A stretch of DNA of 64,000 bases from Streptomyces sp. AC550_RSS872 (lineage in GTDB: Bacteria > Actinomycetota > Actinomycetes > Streptomycetales > Streptomycetaceae): the NCBI RefSeq assembly GCF_019049285.1, contig NZ_JAGMUL010000169.1, forward strand, positions 1-64,000. The letters run 5' to 3'. This document shows, one piece after another, positions 40,811-49,977 of the stretch. The notes under the pieces are model-generated. The model did no database searches, was not told the origin of the DNA, and worked only from the letters and a program-made list of their open reading frames with translations. Position 1 is the first letter of the stretch, and each line of letters opens with the position of its first letter. Made by a program: the position numbers and the translations under genes.

Positions 40811-42427
40811 TCACTTCTTGTCGAGCAGGTCCTGCACCTTGGCCCGGACGTCGTCCGTCGCAAGCCCCCGGATCGTCAGGGTCGTCCGGCGGCGCAGTAC
40901 GTCGTCCTGCGTCTCGGCCCACTCGTTGTCCCGGGCGTAGACGACCTGGGCCCAGATCTCCGGGGCGTCGGGGTGGACGCGCTCGCCCAGCTCGGGGTTC
41001 TCGTTGGCGATGCGGGCGATGTCGAAGGCCAGCGAACCGTAGTGCGTGGCCAGGTGCTTGGCGGTGTCGGCCGCCATACGCGGGCCGGGCGCCGGGCGGT
41101 CGGTCAACAACCGGTGGGCGACCGCGCGCGGGTTGGCGATACCGGGCAGCGGCAGCTTCTTCGGCAGTGAGGCGATCGGCTCGAAGTCGTCGCCCAGCGG
41201 GGCGCCCGGCAGCGCCTCCAGCTTCTTCATGATGGTGCGGCCGATGTGCCGGAAGGTGGTCCACTTGCCGCCCGCGACGGACAGCATCCCGCCCCGGCCC
41301 TCGGTCACCACGGTCTCGCGCTTGGCCTTCGCGGTGTCACCGGGGCCGCCCGGCAGCACCCGCAGCCCAGCGAACGCGTACGTGATCAGGTCCCGGTCCA
41401 GCTGCTGGTCCCGGATGGAGAACGCGGCCTCGTCCAGGATCTGGGCTATGTCCTTGTCGTTGACCGAGACGTCAGCCGGGTCGCCCTCGAACTCCTCGTC
41501 CGTGGTGCCCAGCAGCAGCATGTCCTCCCAGGGCAGGGCGAACGTGATGCGGTACTTGTCGATCGGGGTGGCGAGGGCCGCCTTCCAGGGCGCCGTCCGC
41601 TTCAGGACCAGGTGCGCGCCCTTCGACAGCCGGATCGACGGGGCGGCGTTCGGGTCCTCCATCTTGCGCAGGTGGTCGACCCAGGGGCCGGTCGCGTTCA
41701 GCACGAGACGGGCGTTCACGCCGAACTCGTCGCCGGACAGGCGGTCCTTGAGGTCCGCGCCGGTCACCCGGCCCTTGGTGAAGCGCAGGCCGGTGACCTC
41801 GGCGTGGTTGAGCACGACCGCGCCCGCCTCGACGGCCCCGCGGACCGTCATCAGCGCCATGCGCGCGTCGTTCATCTGGTCGTCGCCGTACACGGCCACG
41901 GCCTTGAGGTTCTCGGTGCGCAGCTCGGGCACGTCCTGCGCGGCCTTGGCCGGCGACAGCAGGTGTCCCACTCCGTCACCGAACGCGGAGAGCGCGGAGT
42001 AGGCGAAGACGCCCGCCCCGAGCTTCGCGGCGCCGTGCGGCCCGCCCTTGTACACGGGGAGGTAGAACGTGAGCGGGTTCGCCAGGTGAGGGGCCACCTG
42101 GCGGGAGACCGCACGGCGCTCGAAGTGGTTCTCCGCCACCAGCTTCACCGCGCCGGTTTGCAGGTAGCGCAGACCGCCGTGGAGCAGCTTGGAGGAGGCG
42201 GAGGAGGTGGCGCCGGCGAAGTCACCGGCGTCGACCAGAGCCACCCTGAGGCCGGACTGCGCGGCGTGCCAGGCGGTGGAGATGCCCAGGATGCCGCCGC
42301 CGATCACGAGAAGGTCGTACGACGCCTTGGCGAGCTGCTCCCGGGTCTCGGCGCGGCTCGGGTTGGAGCCGGAGGCCGGGCGCGTACCCAGGGCAGGCAC
42401 GGACTGCAGGGTGGTCTGACTGGTCAT
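40811..42427 (-). CDS. glpD: Glycerol-3-phosphate dehydrogenase
   Basis: FAD-dependent membrane-associated enzyme that oxidises glycerol-3-phosphate to dihydroxyacetone phosphate and passes electrons to quinone. The 538-aa protein shows the FAD-binding YDLLVIGGGILGISTAW near residues 37-53, SSKLLHGGLRYLQTGAVKLV, and a C-terminal DAO helical domain (GERVHPDAPEIWAQVVYARDNEWAETQDDVLRRRT). Third structural gene of the glycerol operon (glpF-glpK-glpD, gylCAB in S. coelicolor). ATG at 42427 starts MTSQTTLQSVPALG; the GAGGAG upstream is rather far (12 bases). Confidence 0.96.
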   Translation of the reverse strand: MTSQTTLQSVPALGTRPASGSNPSRAETREQLAKASYDLLVIGGGILGISTAWHAAQSGLRVALVDAGDFAGATSSASSKLLHGGLRYLQTGAVKLVAENHFERRAVSRQVAPHLANPLTFYLPVYKGGPHGAAKLGAGVFAYSALSAFGDGVGHLLSPAKAAQDVPELRTENLKAVAVYGDDQMNDARMALMTVRGAVEAGAVVLNHAEVTGLRFTKGRVTGADLKDRLSGDEFGVNARLVLNATGPWVDHLRKMEDPNAAPSIRLSKGAHLVLKRTAPWKAALATPIDKYRITFALPWEDMLLLGTTDEEFEGDPADVSVNDKDIAQILDEAAFSIRDQQLDRDLITYAFAGLRVLPGGPGDTAKAKRETVVTEGRGGMLSVAGGKWTTFRHIGRTIMKKLEALPGAPLGDDFEPIASLPKKLPLPGIANPRAVAHRLLTDRPAPGPRMAADTAKHLATHYGSLAFDIARIANENPELGERVHPDAPEIWAQVVYARDNEWAETQDDVLRRRTTLTIRGLATDDVRAKVQDLLDKK

Positions 42428-42476
42428 TTCGGGTTCTTGCTCCTCATCAGAGTTCGAGAGCTGGCGAGAGCTGCTC

Positions 42477-44018
42477 TCAGCTCTCGTCGTCCTCGAGCCA
42501 GCCCATGGTCCGCTCGACGGCCTTGAGCCAGTTCTTGTACTCACGGTCGCGGGTCTCCGCGTCCATGCGGGGGGTCCACTCGGCGGCCCGACGCCAGTTG
42601 GCGCGCAGCTCGTCGGTGCTGGACCAGAAGCCGACGGCGAGACCGGCGGCGTAGGCGGCGCCGAGGCAGGTGGTCTCGGCGACCATCGGGCGCACCACAG
42701 GGGCGTCGAGGAAGTCCGAGAGGGTCTGCATCAGCAGGTTGTTGGAGGTCATACCGCCGTCGACCTTGAGGGCCACCAGCTCGTCGCCGGAGTCCTTCAC
42801 CATGGCGTCGGCGATCTCCCGGGTCTGCCAGGCGGTGGCCTCCAGGACGGCGCGTGCAAGGTGCGCCTTGGTGACGTACCGGGTCAGACCGGCGATCACA
42901 CCACGGGCGTCGGAGCGCCAGTGCGGGGCGAACAGGCCGGAGAACGCAGGCACGAAGTAGGCGCCGCCGTTGTCCTCGACGGAGAGCGCGAGCGTCTCGA
43001 TCTCGGCGGCGGTGGAGATCAGACCCATCTGGTCGCGCATCCACTGCACCAGCGAGCCGGTGACGGCGATCGAGCCCTCCAGGGCGTAGACCGTCGGCTG
43101 GTCACCGATCTTGTAGCCGACGGTGGTCAGCAGGCCCGCGTACGAGTTGATGATCTTGTCACCGGTGTTCATCACCATGAAGGTGCCGGTGCCGTACGTC
43201 GACTTGACCTCGCCCTCGGAGAAGCAGGTCTGGCCGAACAGGGCCGCCTGCTGGTCACCGAGCGCGGAGGCGACCGGGATGCCGCCGAGCAGCTCGCCCA
43301 GCTTGCCGCCGGTGACCTCGCCGTAGACCTCGGCGGAGGAACGGATCTCGGGCAGGATCTGAAGCGGCACGCCGATCGACTCGGCGATCTTCTCGTCCCA
43401 CGCCATGGTGTGCAGGTTCATCAGCATGGTGCGGGAGGCGTTGGTGACGTCGGTGACGTGCTTGCCGCCGTTGACACCGCCGGTCAGGTTCCAGATGACC
43501 CAGGTGTCCATGGTGCCGAAGAGGATGTCGCCGGCCGCGGCGCGCTCCTTGAGGCCCTCGACGTTGTCCAGCAGCCAGCGGGCCTTGGGACCGGCGAAGT
43601 AGGAGGCCAGGGGCAGGCCGGTCTCACGGCGGAAGCGGTCCTGGCCGACATTGCGGCCGAGCTCCTTGCAGAGCGCGTCGGTGCGGGTGTCCTGCCAGAC
43701 GATGGCGTTGTGGACGGGCTCACCGGTGTTCTTGTCCCACAGCACGGTGGTCTCGCGCTGGTTGGTGATGCCGATGGCCTTGATGTCGTCGCGGGTGATG
43801 CCGGCCTTGGCGATGGCGCCGGCGACGACCTCCTGGACGTTGGTCCAGATCTCGGTCGCGTTGTGCTCGACCCAGCCCGGCTTCGGGAAGATCTGCTCGT
43901 GCTCCTTCTGGTCGACGGAGACGATCCGGCCGTCGCGGTCGAAGACGATGCAGCGGGACGAGGTGGTGCCCTGGTCGATGGCGGCGATGAAGGGGCCGGC
44001 GGTGTGGGCGTCGGTCAC
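42477..44018 (-). CDS. glpK: Glycerol kinase
   Basis: FGGY-family kinase making sn-glycerol-3-phosphate from glycerol and ATP. The 513-aa product has the N-terminal FIAAIDQGTTSSRCIVFD phosphate loop, ITNQRETTVLWDKNTGEPVHNAIVWQDTRT substrate region, and KVDGGMTSNNLLMQTLSDFL of the adenosine motif. GTG start at 44018 with AGGAG 6 bases upstream. Lies between glpF and glpD; substrate for the kinase enters through GlpF. Confidence 0.97.
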   Translation of the reverse strand: MTDAHTAGPFIAAIDQGTTSSRCIVFDRDGRIVSVDQKEHEQIFPKPGWVEHNATEIWTNVQEVVAGAIAKAGITRDDIKAIGITNQRETTVLWDKNTGEPVHNAIVWQDTRTDALCKELGRNVGQDRFRRETGLPLASYFAGPKARWLLDNVEGLKERAAAGDILFGTMDTWVIWNLTGGVNGGKHVTDVTNASRTMLMNLHTMAWDEKIAESIGVPLQILPEIRSSAEVYGEVTGGKLGELLGGIPVASALGDQQAALFGQTCFSEGEVKSTYGTGTFMVMNTGDKIINSYAGLLTTVGYKIGDQPTVYALEGSIAVTGSLVQWMRDQMGLISTAAEIETLALSVEDNGGAYFVPAFSGLFAPHWRSDARGVIAGLTRYVTKAHLARAVLEATAWQTREIADAMVKDSGDELVALKVDGGMTSNNLLMQTLSDFLDAPVVRPMVAETTCLGAAYAAGLAVGFWSSTDELRANWRRAAEWTPRMDAETRDREYKNWLKAVERTMGWLEDDES

Positions 44019-44115
44019 TGTTAGCTCCTGGAAGTTCCGTGGTTATGGGGCTTTACGTACGGCGCGCGCTGAGAGTTTCGGAACTGATCACCCGAACGGG
44101 TGAAGCTCGCTGCTC

Positions 44116-44910
44116 CTAGGCGAAAGCGACGTTGTAGATACCTGCCGCGATGGCGCCGCCGATCAGCGGGCCGACCACCGGGATCCAGGCGTAGCCCCAG
44201 TCGGAACCGCCCTTGTTGGGCAGCGGCAGAAGGGCGTGGACGATACGCGGACCGAGGTCACGGGCCGGGTTGATCGCGTAACCGGTCGGGCCGCCGAGCG
44301 ACAGACCGATGGAGACGACCACGAGTGCGGTGATCAGGCCGCCCAGGATGCCGAGGCCGTTGCCGGCGTCGTTCAGGCCCTGGGTGAGGACGGCGAGGAC
44401 CAGCACGACGGTGCCGATGACCTCCGTGGCGAGGTTCTGCACCGCGTTCCGGATCTCGGGGCCGGTGGAGAAGATGCCCAGGACCGGGCCGGCGCCCTTC
44501 TCCTGGGCTTCGACGGCCTTGGCCGTGGTGGCCTGCGCACCCGGACCGCCGACGATCTCCTTGTCGGTGAGGTGGGCGTGGAACTGGCCGTAGTAGGCGA
44601 CCCAGACCAGGGCCGCACCGATCATGGCGCCGAGCAGCTGTCCGGCGAAGTACGTCGGAACATTGCTCCAGTCGTTGTCCTTGATCGCGAGAGCGACCGT
44701 CACGGCCGGGTTCAGATGGGCACCGGACAGCGGCGCCGAGGTGTAGACGGCCGTGAGTACTGCAAAGCCCCACCCGAAGGTGATGGCGAGCCAACCGGCG
44801 TTGCGAGCCTTGGAGGCCTTCAGCGTGACGGCGGCGCAGACGCCCCCGCCGAGCAGGATGAGTATGGCGGTACCGATGGTCTCGCCGATGAAGATGTCGG
44901 AGCTGGACAC
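44116..44910 (-). CDS. glpF: Glycerol uptake facilitator (aquaglyceroporin)
   Basis: MIP-family channel of 264 aa with six transmembrane helices and both pore motifs: NPA in SGAHLNPAVTV and NPAR in GYAINPARDLGPR. The Asp after the second NPAR (NPARDLGPR) is the mark of glycerol-conducting channels. GTG at 44910 follows AAAGGAG. First gene of the glycerol operon; the upstream region carries an operator-like sequence also found before gylR. Confidence 0.95.
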   Translation of the reverse strand: MSSSDIFIGETIGTAILILLGGGVCAAVTLKASKARNAGWLAITFGWGFAVLTAVYTSAPLSGAHLNPAVTVALAIKDNDWSNVPTYFAGQLLGAMIGAALVWVAYYGQFHAHLTDKEIVGGPGAQATTAKAVEAQEKGAGPVLGIFSTGPEIRNAVQNLATEVIGTVVLVLAVLTQGLNDAGNGLGILGGLITALVVVSIGLSLGGPTGYAINPARDLGPRIVHALLPLPNKGGSDWGYAWIPVVGPLIGGAIAAGIYNVAFA

Positions 44911-45241
44911 CCGCGACTCCTTTGTCCTTCGTCCAGGGAAGCCGAACCCCGGGTCCCTCCGGTGGTTCGCATTGCCCTCGGGGGTGAGAGCGATACCGGT
45001 CCTTGGCGTTGTCACACTCTAGCGCGTATTGCCGGTAGGTGTTCGGCAATGCCGACCGATGGACGGGAGTCTTGCCCCGGCGTCGCATGTGCGTCAAGAG
45101 CTCTGTCGTTGAATGCGCGATCGTTGTCGGTTGTGTTGATTTATCGACATGGGGACAGTCCTGGCCGGGGCACGACGAAGGCCGGAACGTTCTTCGGCGT
45201 CCCGGCGGTCACTCCCGTCCCGTACGAGGTCCTACGGGGCC
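44911..45241. other. glpF-gylR intergenic region, 331 bp
   Basis: No gene. It contains the glpF leader (about 100 nt), the candidate promoter and operator listed separately, and the 3' flank of gylR. No strong terminator hairpin was seen after gylR, so some read-through from gylR into the glp operon is possible. Confidence 0.5.
45016..45054 (-). promoter_or_regulatory. glpF promoter with candidate GylR operator
   Basis: On the minus strand, TCGGCATTGCCGAACACCTA... (about 45030-45054) precedes a -10-like TAGAGT (45016-45021); the operator covers the -35 position. The GCCGAACACCTACCGG part recurs with small changes upstream of gylR at 46061-46096, supporting control of both by GylR. Confidence 0.6.
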
Positions 45242-46006
45242 TCAGAACCGACCGGCGCCCAGATCCCGCGACACCGCGCGAGCGCAGTCCCGCACCGCCG
45301 CGATCAGCTCGGGACGCAGCTCGCCGTCCCGGCACAGCCGCTCCACGGCGCCGGTGATGCCGACGGCGCCGACCGGCATACGGCGCCGGTCATGGATGGG
45401 GGCGGCCAGGGAGGCGACACCCTCCCAGGTCTCCTCGACGTCCGCCGCGTAGCCACGCGCGCGTGTCAGGTCGAGGAGATGCTCGAAGCGGTCCAGCTCG
45501 CACACGGTCCGGTCGGTGAAGGCCTTGCGGTCGGCCTCGATCGCCTCGCTGTGCGCGACCGGGTCGTACGCCGACAGGACCTTGCCCAGCGCCGTGGAGT
45601 GCAGCGGCTGCATGACGCCGATCTCCAGCACTTGCCTGCTGTCGTCAGGCCGGAAAACGTGGTGGACGATCAGCACCCCTTGCTGGTGCAGAACGCCCAG
45701 ATAGACGCTCTCCCCGCTGGACCGGGCCAGGTCGTCCGTCCACACCAGCGCGCGTGCCCGCAGCTCGTGCACGTCCAGGTAGGTCGTGCCCAGGCGTAGC
45801 AGCTCCGCGCCCAGCTGGTAGCGCCCGGAGGCGTCGTCCTGCTCCACGAAGCCCTCCTGCTGGAGGGTGCGCAGGATTCCGTGGGCGGTGCCCTTGGCGA
45901 GGCCCAGCGAGGAGGCGATGTCCGACAGGCCGAGGCGTCGCTCGCCGCCTGCGAGAAGCCGCAGCATCGCGGCCGCCCGTTCGAGCGACTGGATGTTCCG
46001 TGCCAT
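45242..46006 (-). CDS. gylR: IclR-family glycerol operon regulator GylR
   Basis: Repressor of the glycerol operon, relieved by glycerol-3-phosphate in S. coelicolor. The 254-aa protein has an N-terminal winged helix (MARNIQSLERAAAMLRLLAGG, LGLSDIASSLGLAKGTAHGILRTLQQEGF) and a C-terminal IclR effector domain (MQPLHSTALGKVLSAYDP, RMPVGAVGITGAVERL). It closely resembles the S. coelicolor GylR sequence as I recall it, and is located directly upstream of glpFKD. ATG at 46006 gives that family start. Upstream it carries its own operator-like site. Confidence 0.94.
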   Translation of the reverse strand: MARNIQSLERAAAMLRLLAGGERRLGLSDIASSLGLAKGTAHGILRTLQQEGFVEQDDASGRYQLGAELLRLGTTYLDVHELRARALVWTDDLARSSGESVYLGVLHQQGVLIVHHVFRPDDSRQVLEIGVMQPLHSTALGKVLSAYDPVAHSEAIEADRKAFTDRTVCELDRFEHLLDLTRARGYAADVEETWEGVASLAAPIHDRRRMPVGAVGITGAVERLCRDGELRPELIAAVRDCARAVSRDLGAGRF

Positions 46007-46060
46007 CGCCGTACTGCCTCCGTCCCCTTCGACCGTCGACATCGCGACGTCGCTGCCGCC

Positions 46061-46096
46061 GTTCGGCAATGTCGAACACTACCGGTCGATGCCGAC
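46061..46096. promoter_or_regulatory. Candidate GylR autoregulatory site
   Basis: TTCGGCAATGTCGAACACTA (46062-46081) followed by CCGGTCGATGCC matches the element before glpF (TCGGCATTGCCGAACACCTACCGG) with few changes; it is 55-90 bp upstream of the gylR start. Confidence 0.55.
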
Positions 46097-46239
46097 CTCC
46101 CGCTAATGGTCCGGCGCCATCCGGCTGCTTCTCTTGTGTCACACGTATCCGGTGAGCGCCCTCGCCGTCGTCCGCGTCCGCCCCGTGGACGGCCTGACCC
46201 TTCCGCCGCGGTCCCGGCTACGCTGGCGGGGTGCGCCCA

Positions 46240-46299
46240 CCGTGGAACGTCACGCAAGGGTGCAAAGCCGACAGCCGTCGCATTCCAGGGAGCCCTTAC
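46240..46299 (+). promoter_or_regulatory. metH 5' leader with cobalamin-riboswitch-like core (doubtful)
   Basis: GGAACGTCACGCAAGGGTGCAAAGCC is recalled in short parts only: GTGGAAC (about 46242-46248), then GGGTGCAAAGCC followed by GCCGTCGC, resembles the order GGGAA ... GGTGnAAnnCC ... CCCGC of cobalamin riboswitches, but the standard B12 box is not convincing and the start codon follows at once. It may be chance or a reduced form. Confidence 0.2.
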
Positions 46300-49200
46300 A
46301 TGGCCTCGTTGCCACCGACCCCTTCCGCCGACAGCCGGACCCGTGTGTCCGCCCTCCGCGAGGCGCTCGCCACCCGTGTGGTGGTCGCCGACGGAGCGAT
46401 GGGCACCATGTTGCAGTCCCACGAGCCCACCCTCGAGGACTTCGAGAACCTCGAAGGGTGCAACGAGATCCTGAACCTGACCCGGCCGGATATCGTCCGT
46501 TCGGTCCATGAGGCGTACTTCGACGCGGGCGTGGACTGCGTCGAGACCAACACCTTCGGCGTCAATCACTCGGCCATGGCCGAGTACGACATCGCCGACC
46601 GGATCTACGAGCTGTCCGAGGCGGGCGCCCGTATCGCCCGCGAGACGGCCGACGCGTTCGGCGCCCGCGACGGCCGACAGCGGTGGGTCCTCGGCTCGAT
46701 CGGACCCGGCACGAAGCTGCCGACCCTCGGCCACATCGGCTACGGGACGCTGCGGGACGGCTTCCAGGCGAACGCCGAGGGCCTGCTCGCCGGCGGCGCC
46801 GACGCCCTGATCGTGGAGACCACACAGGACCTGCTCCAGACGAAGTCGTCGATCCTGGGCGCCCGGCGCGCCATGGAGGCGACCGGCACCGAGGCCCCCC
46901 TGCTGGTCTCGATGGCCTTCGAGACGACCGGCACCATGCTGCTCGGCTCCGAGATCGGCGCCGCGCTGACCGCGCTGGAGCCCCTCGGCATCGACATGAT
47001 CGGCCTGAACTGCTCGACCGGCCCCGCCGAGATGAGCGAGCACCTGCGCTACCTCGCCCGGCACTCCCGCACCCCGCTGCTGTGCATGCCGAACGCCGGT
47101 CTGCCGATCCTCACCAAGGACGGCGCCCACTTCCCGCTCGACCCCGAAGGCCTGGCCGACGCCCAGGAGACCTTCGTACGGGACTACGGCCTGAACCTCG
47201 TCGGCGGCTGCTGCGGCACGACCCCCGAACACCTCAGGCAGCTCGTGGAGCGGGTCCGGGAGGCCACGCCCGCACAGCGGAACCCGCAGCCCGAACCCGG
47301 CGCCGCCTCCCTCTACCAGACGGTCCCGTTCCGCCAGGACACCTCCTACCTCGCCATCGGCGAGCGCACCAACGCCAACGGCTCCAAGAAGTTCCGCGAG
47401 GCCATGCTGGACGGCCGCTGGGACGACTGTGTGGAGATGGCCCGCGACCAGATCCGCGAGGGCGCGCACATGCTCGACCTGTGCGTCGACTACGTGGGCC
47501 GCGACGGCGTCGCCGACATGGAGGAGCTCGCCGGCCGCTTCGCCACCGCCTCCACCCTGCCGATCGTCCTGGACTCCACCGAGGTCGACGTCATCCAGGC
47601 CGGACTGGAGAAGCTCGGCGGCCGGGCGGTCATCAACTCCGTCAACTACGAGGACGGCGACGGCCCCGAGTCCCGCTTCGCGAAGGTCACCAAGCTCGCC
47701 CGCGAGCACGGCGCCGCCCTGATCGCGCTGACCATCGACGAGGAGGGCCAGGCCCGCACCCCCGAGAAAAAGGTCGAGATCGCCGAACGGCTGATCGACG
47801 ATCTGACCGGCAACTGGGGCATCCACGAGTCGGACATCCTCATCGACACCCTGACCTTCACCATCTGCACCGGTCAGGAGGAGTCCCGGGGGGACGGCAT
47901 CGCCACCATCGAGGCGATCCGCGAGCTCAAGCGCCGCCATCCGGACGTCCAGACCACCCTCGGCCTGTCCAACATCTCCTTCGGCCTCAACCCGGCCGCC
48001 CGCATCCTGTTGAACTCCGTCTTCCTCGACGAGTGCGTCAAGGCGGGCCTGGACTCGGCCATCGTCCACGCCTCGAAGATCCTGCCGATCGCCCGCTTCA
48101 GCGAGGAAGAGGTCCAGACGGCCCTCGACCTGATCCACGACCGCCGCGCCGAGGGCTACGACCCCCTCCAGAAGCTGATGCAGCTCTTCGAGGGCGCCAC
48201 CGCCAAGTCCCTCAAGGCCGGCAAGGCCGAGGAACTCGCCGCCCTCCCGCTGGAGGAGCGCCTCAAGCGCCGCATCATCGACGGTGAGAAGAACGGCCTG
48301 GAGGCCGACCTCGACGAGGCCCTCCAGGACACGCCCGCCCTGGACATCGTCAACAACACCCTGCTGGACGGTATGAAGGTCGTCGGCGAACTGTTCGGCT
48401 CCGGCCAGATGCAGCTGCCGTTCGTCCTCCAGTCCGCCGAGGTGATGAAGGCCGCCGTCGCCTACCTCGAACCGCACATGGAGAAGTCCGACGCCGACGG
48501 CAAGGGCACCATCGTGCTGGCCACCGTGCGCGGCGACGTCCACGACATCGGCAAGAACCTCGTCGACATCATCCTGTCCAACAACGGCTACAACGTGGTC
48601 AACCTGGGCATCAAGCAGCCCGTCTCCGCGATCCTGGAGGCCGCCGAGGAGCACCGCGCCGACGTCATCGGTATGTCCGGTCTGCTGGTCAAGTCCACGG
48701 TGATCATGAAGGAGAACCTGGAGGAGCTCAACCAGCGCGGCCTCGCGGCGAACTACCCCGTCATCCTCGGCGGCGCCGCCCTCACCCGCGCCTACGTCGA
48801 GCAGGACCTGCACGAGCTGTACGAGGGCGAAGTCCGCTACGCCCGGGACGCGTTCGAGGGCCTGCGCCTGATGGACGCCCTGATCGGCGTCAAGCGGGGC
48901 GTGCCCGGAGCGAAGCTGCCCGACCTCAAGCAGCGCCGGGTCAGGAGCGCCACCGCCACGGCCGTACTGGACGAGCGCCCCGGGGACGGAGGCGGCCGCT
49001 CCGACGTCGCCACCGACAACCCGCTGCCCGAGCCGCCGTTCTGGGGCACCCGCGTCATCAAGGGCATCCAGCTCAAGGAGTACGCGTCCTGGCTCGACGA
49101 GGGCGCCCTCTTCAAGGGCCAGTGGGGCCTGAAGGAGGCCCGCACCGGTGAGGGCCCGTCGTACCAGGAACTCGTCGAGACCGAGGGCCGCCCGCGGCTG

Positions 49201-49818
49201 CGCGGACTGCTCGACAGGCTCCAGACGGAGAACCTCCTCGAAGCGGCCGTGGTCTACGGCTACTTCCCGTGCGTATCCAAGGACGACGACCTGATCCTCC
49301 TCGACGAGCACGGCAACGAACGCACCCGCTTCACCTTCCCGCGCCAGCGCCGCGGCCGCCGGCTGTGCCTCGCGGACTTCTTCCGCCCGCAGGAGTCCGG
49401 CGAGACCGACGTCGTGGGCCTCCAGGTCGTCACCGTGGGCTCCCGGATCGGCGAGGAGACCGCCCGGATGTTCGAGGCCAACGCCTACCGCGACTACCTC
49501 GAACTGCACGGCCTGTCCGTGCAGCTGGCCGAGGCGCTCGCCGAGTACTGGCACGCCCGGGTGCGCTCCGAGCTGGGCTTCGCCGGCGAGGACCCGTCCG
49601 ACATCGAGGACATGTTCGCGCTGAAGTACCGCGGCGCCCGCTTCTCCCTCGGCTACGGCGCCTGCCCCAACCTGGAGGACCGGTCCAAGATCGCCGACCT
49701 GCTCCAGCCCGAGCGCATCGGCGTCCACCTGTCCGAGGAGTTCCAGCTGCACCCCGAGCAGTCCACGGACGCGATCGTCATCCACCACCCGGAGGCGAAG
49801 TACTTCAACGCACGCTGA
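46300..49818 (+). CDS. metH: Cobalamin-dependent methionine synthase
   Basis: Transfers a methyl group from methyltetrahydrofolate via cobalamin to homocysteine. The 1172-aa protein has four modules in order: homocysteine domain (about 20-340) with zinc Cys C238 (GLNCS) and C304/C305 (GGCCGTT); pterin domain (about 365-620; IGERTNANGSKKFREAM); cobalamin domain with the ligand His H748 in DVHDIGKN; AdoMet reactivation domain ending with RFSLGYGACPN. GGGAG precedes the ATG at 46300. Divergent from gylR. Its presence gives a direct use for homocysteine alongside the methylthio salvage genes. Confidence 0.97.
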   Translation: MASLPPTPSADSRTRVSALREALATRVVVADGAMGTMLQSHEPTLEDFENLEGCNEILNLTRPDIVRSVHEAYFDAGVDCVETNTFGVNHSAMAEYDIADRIYELSEAGARIARETADAFGARDGRQRWVLGSIGPGTKLPTLGHIGYGTLRDGFQANAEGLLAGGADALIVETTQDLLQTKSSILGARRAMEATGTEAPLLVSMAFETTGTMLLGSEIGAALTALEPLGIDMIGLNCSTGPAEMSEHLRYLARHSRTPLLCMPNAGLPILTKDGAHFPLDPEGLADAQETFVRDYGLNLVGGCCGTTPEHLRQLVERVREATPAQRNPQPEPGAASLYQTVPFRQDTSYLAIGERTNANGSKKFREAMLDGRWDDCVEMARDQIREGAHMLDLCVDYVGRDGVADMEELAGRFATASTLPIVLDSTEVDVIQAGLEKLGGRAVINSVNYEDGDGPESRFAKVTKLAREHGAALIALTIDEEGQARTPEKKVEIAERLIDDLTGNWGIHESDILIDTLTFTICTGQEESRGDGIATIEAIRELKRRHPDVQTTLGLSNISFGLNPAARILLNSVFLDECVKAGLDSAIVHASKILPIARFSEEEVQTALDLIHDRRAEGYDPLQKLMQLFEGATAKSLKAGKAEELAALPLEERLKRRIIDGEKNGLEADLDEALQDTPALDIVNNTLLDGMKVVGELFGSGQMQLPFVLQSAEVMKAAVAYLEPHMEKSDADGKGTIVLATVRGDVHDIGKNLVDIILSNNGYNVVNLGIKQPVSAILEAAEEHRADVIGMSGLLVKSTVIMKENLEELNQRGLAANYPVILGGAALTRAYVEQDLHELYEGEVRYARDAFEGLRLMDALIGVKRGVPGAKLPDLKQRRVRSATATAVLDERPGDGGGRSDVATDNPLPEPPFWGTRVIKGIQLKEYASWLDEGALFKGQWGLKEARTGEGPSYQELVETEGRPRLRGLLDRLQTENLLEAAVVYGYFPCVSKDDDLILLDEHGNERTRFTFPRQRRGRRLCLADFFRPQESGETDVVGLQVVTVGSRIGEETARMFEANAYRDYLELHGLSVQLAEALAEYWHARVRSELGFAGEDPSDIEDMFALKYRGARFSLGYGACPNLEDRSKIADLLQPERIGVHLSEEFQLHPEQSTDAIVIHHPEAKYFNAR

Positions 49819-49851
49819 CCTGACCGCCCCGGCGGGTCATCCGTGTCACCC

Positions 49852-49869
49852 GTGTGCCCCGAGGCACAC
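49852..49869 (+). terminator. Short hairpin after metH
   Basis: GTGTGCC / GGCACAC with loop CCGA, 33 bp past the metH stop; a weak terminator candidate. Confidence 0.4.
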
Positions 49870-49922
49870 GCGTTGAACCAGGCGATTCAAGGCGACCCGT
49901 CGTACACTGGACGGTCCACCGC

Positions 49923-49951
49923 AGGCCGGTTCCCTCCGTGGGAACCGGCCT
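49923..49951 (+). terminator. Hairpin between metH and the HAD gene
   Basis: Perfect 12-bp stem AGGCCGGTTCCC / GGGAACCGGCCT with loop TCCGT. It ends 27 bp before the HAD start codon, so it is either the metH terminator or a structure in the HAD leader. Confidence 0.65.
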
Positions 49952-49977
49952 GATCGTCCCTTCAAGGAGGTACGTGG

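Noticed and set aside
45670..49788. 1372-codon open frame on the minus strand opposite metH
   Set aside because: A shadow frame caused by third-position GC bias; the plus strand encodes complete MetH.
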